Assembly: GCF_028596025.1 (NCBI RefSeq)
Contig: NZ_CP117167.1
Span: 3,720,001-3,784,000 of the forward strand
Source of the DNA: Mucilaginibacter jinjuensis
Lineage (GTDB): Bacteria; Bacteroidota; Bacteroidia; Sphingobacteriales; Sphingobacteriaceae
Length of the DNA: 64,000 bases
Reading direction: 5' to 3'
The notes under the pieces were generated by a model. That model worked only from the letters and a program-made list of their open reading frames with translations, had not been told where the DNA came from and searched no databases. Below, piece by piece: positions 62,974 to 64,000 of this stretch. The position numbers were made by a program, and so were the translations under genes. The stretch's first letter is position 1. Every line of letters begins with the position of its first letter.

Positions 62974-64000
62974 CTATTTCCATCCGCCGCCTAAGGCGCG
63001 GTAAAGGTTAACTGCAGCTTGCAACTGCTGCAACTTATCATTTACCCCACTGATCTGCGCGGCCAGTAAACTTTGTTCTGATGTTAATACATCGGTATAA
63101 TTTGTTGCCGAACTGTAGCGTAACAGTTCTTTAGTATAATCAACAGATTTCTCTAATGCAGCCAGCTGCATTTTCCGGGTTTCTTGTTTCGATACCGCGT
63201 TTTGGTAAGAATACAGCGCATTTGAAACCTCCTGACCAGCAGTTAAAATGGTTTGCTGAAAAGTATTAAAGGCCTCTAACTGTTGCGCCTGCGCAATACG
63301 GTAACGTGCTTTGTTTTGCCCCTGGTTAAAGATGGGCTGGGTAAGACCGCCAATCAGGTTGTAGAAGATCGAGTTATCAAACAGGTTTTTCAGCTGTAAT
63401 GATGACAATCCTCCCTCAGCAGTAATCGTCAACTTCGGATAAAAATACGAATGCGCCACATTGGTATTCTCAAACGCCGATCGGAACGCAAACTCAGAAG
63501 CTTGAACATCCGGGCGGTTACGCAATAGTTGGGTTGATAAGCCATCTTTTAAATCTATAACGGATTGTTGTTCGCCAAGTGTGGTACGTTTGATTGGTCC
63601 GGGAGCGCGGGCCAGTAAAATACATAAAGCATTTTCGGTTTCGCGGATACTTTGCTTCAGGTCTGGGATCTGTACTTCTGCAGCGTAACGGTTAGCCTCA
63701 CTTTGCACTACGGCAGCCCCGTTTACTACAGCTCCTTCTTTCAATTCTTTCATCGTCTCCACATCAACTATCCGGTTTTTAACCGTTTGTTGAGTTATGA
63801 CCAATTGCTGATCGAGCGACAATAAACTGTAATAGTTATTCGCAATATCTGCAATCAGCTGCGTTTGCACGGCACGCTTAGAGGCATCGCTTTGCAAAAA
63901 GTTAGCCAGGGCCTGGCGTTTCAAACTGGTTAGCTGCCCCCAAATGTTTAACTCCCAGCTTGCAGTCAATGAAGCTTGGTAAGTAGTGGTATTTAAATTG
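62974..64000 (-). CDS. TolC/NodT-family outer-membrane efflux protein (N-terminus outside window)
   Basis: Outer-membrane channel of a tripartite efflux pump. The frame is open to the right edge of the window; a TTG at 63969 is internal, since the upstream codons continue the family pattern (TTTYQASLTASWELNIWGQL). Visible parts, about 340 residues, show OMF signatures: WELNIWGQL, IANNYYSLLSLDQQL, ILLARAPGPI, RNRPDVQASEFAF, GGLTQPIFNQGQNKARY and the C-terminal LYRALGGGW. Long alpha-hairpin helices alternate with two short beta segments, as in TolC. The lipoprotein signal and first quarter lie beyond the window. The adaptor and pump genes are expected further upstream (to the right). Confidence 0.92.
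   Translation of the reverse strand, partial: NLNTTTYQASLTASWELNIWGQLTSLKRQALANFLQSDASKRAVQTQLIADIANNYYSLLSLDQQLVITQQTVKNRIVDVETMKELKEGAVVNGAAVVQSEANRYAAEVQIPDLKQSIRETENALCILLARAPGPIKRTTLGEQQSVIDLKDGLSTQLLRNRPDVQASEFAFRSAFENTNVAHSYFYPKLTITAEGGLSSLQLKNLFDNSIFYNLIGGLTQPIFNQGQNKARYRIAQAQQLEAFNTFQQTILTAGQEVSNALYSYQNAVSKQETRKMQLAALEKSVDYTKELLRYSSATNYTDVLTSEQSLLAAQISGVNDKLQQLQAAVNLYRALGGGWK

Overview
The window looks like chromosome from a member of the Bacteroidota, most likely family Sphingobacteriaceae (Mucilaginibacter/Pedobacter-like; the genus is inference). The evidence is a gliding-motility-type (type IX secretion, type B) C-terminal sorting domain, a PorP/SprF-family protein with a PorE-like OmpA protein, a carboxypeptidase-regulatory/beta-barrel outer-membrane receptor, absence of Shine-Dalgarno sequences at most starts, and candidate Bacteroidota-type -7 elements (TAnnTTTG).

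Region 1 (1-11.3 kb, + strand) is a fatty-acid beta-oxidation operon. It holds a FadN-type hydroxyacyl-CoA dehydrogenase/hydratase (start codon one base outside the window), thiolase FadA, acyl-CoA dehydrogenase FadE and an acyl-CoA synthetase. Two auxiliary enzymes for unsaturated fatty acids follow: an ECI1-like enoyl-CoA isomerase and a DECR1-like 2,4-dienoyl-CoA reductase. The operon ends with a membrane Fe-S protein and a CCG-domain Fe-S protein that probably carry electrons to menaquinone. A convergent vSGLT-like sodium/sugar symporter follows.

Region 2 (13.0-41.1 kb, - strand, read right to left) is a single 28-kb operon for an extracellular contractile injection system (eCIS; Afp/PVC/AlgoCIS type). 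In transcription order: tail terminator (DUF4255), an orphan 390-aa protein with a chitin-binding-like motif, one sheath gene, two tube genes, a DUF5908 protein, LysM protein, VgrG-like spike hub, PAAR tip, gp25 wedge protein, two large baseplate proteins, a 1358-aa Ig/PKD protein in the fibre position, tape-measure protein, two DUF4157 (eCIS-core) putative cargo proteins, and an AAA+ ATPase. The larger cargo (1869 aa) combines a DUF4157 HExxH domain, a CHAP-like cysteine amidase domain, three 140-residue hydrophobic helical repeats and a C-terminal segment with a non-specific-nuclease-like motif. Both cargo proteins share an N-terminal signature of three Phe-Phe pairs that may be a loading signal. 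This is the most novel part of the window.

Region 3 (41.4-49.7 kb) is housekeeping and accessory: exonuclease III, a Crp/Fnr regulator with AT-rich palindromes upstream, a small outer-membrane barrel protein, a TonB-receptor-like barrel, a DUF5995 protein, an FAD/NAD(P)-binding protein and a DUF202 membrane protein.

Region 4 (50.0-60.5 kb, + strand) is a three-gene unit: a 2460-aa repetitive surface protein with a T9SS type B sorting domain, its PorP/SprF-like partner, and a PorE-like OmpA protein. It ends at a strong bidirectional terminator. Region 5 (60.6-64.0 kb, - strand) holds a cytoplasmic multi-PAS histidine kinase with long heptad repeats, and the C-terminal part of a TolC/NodT-type efflux outer-membrane protein that runs off the window.
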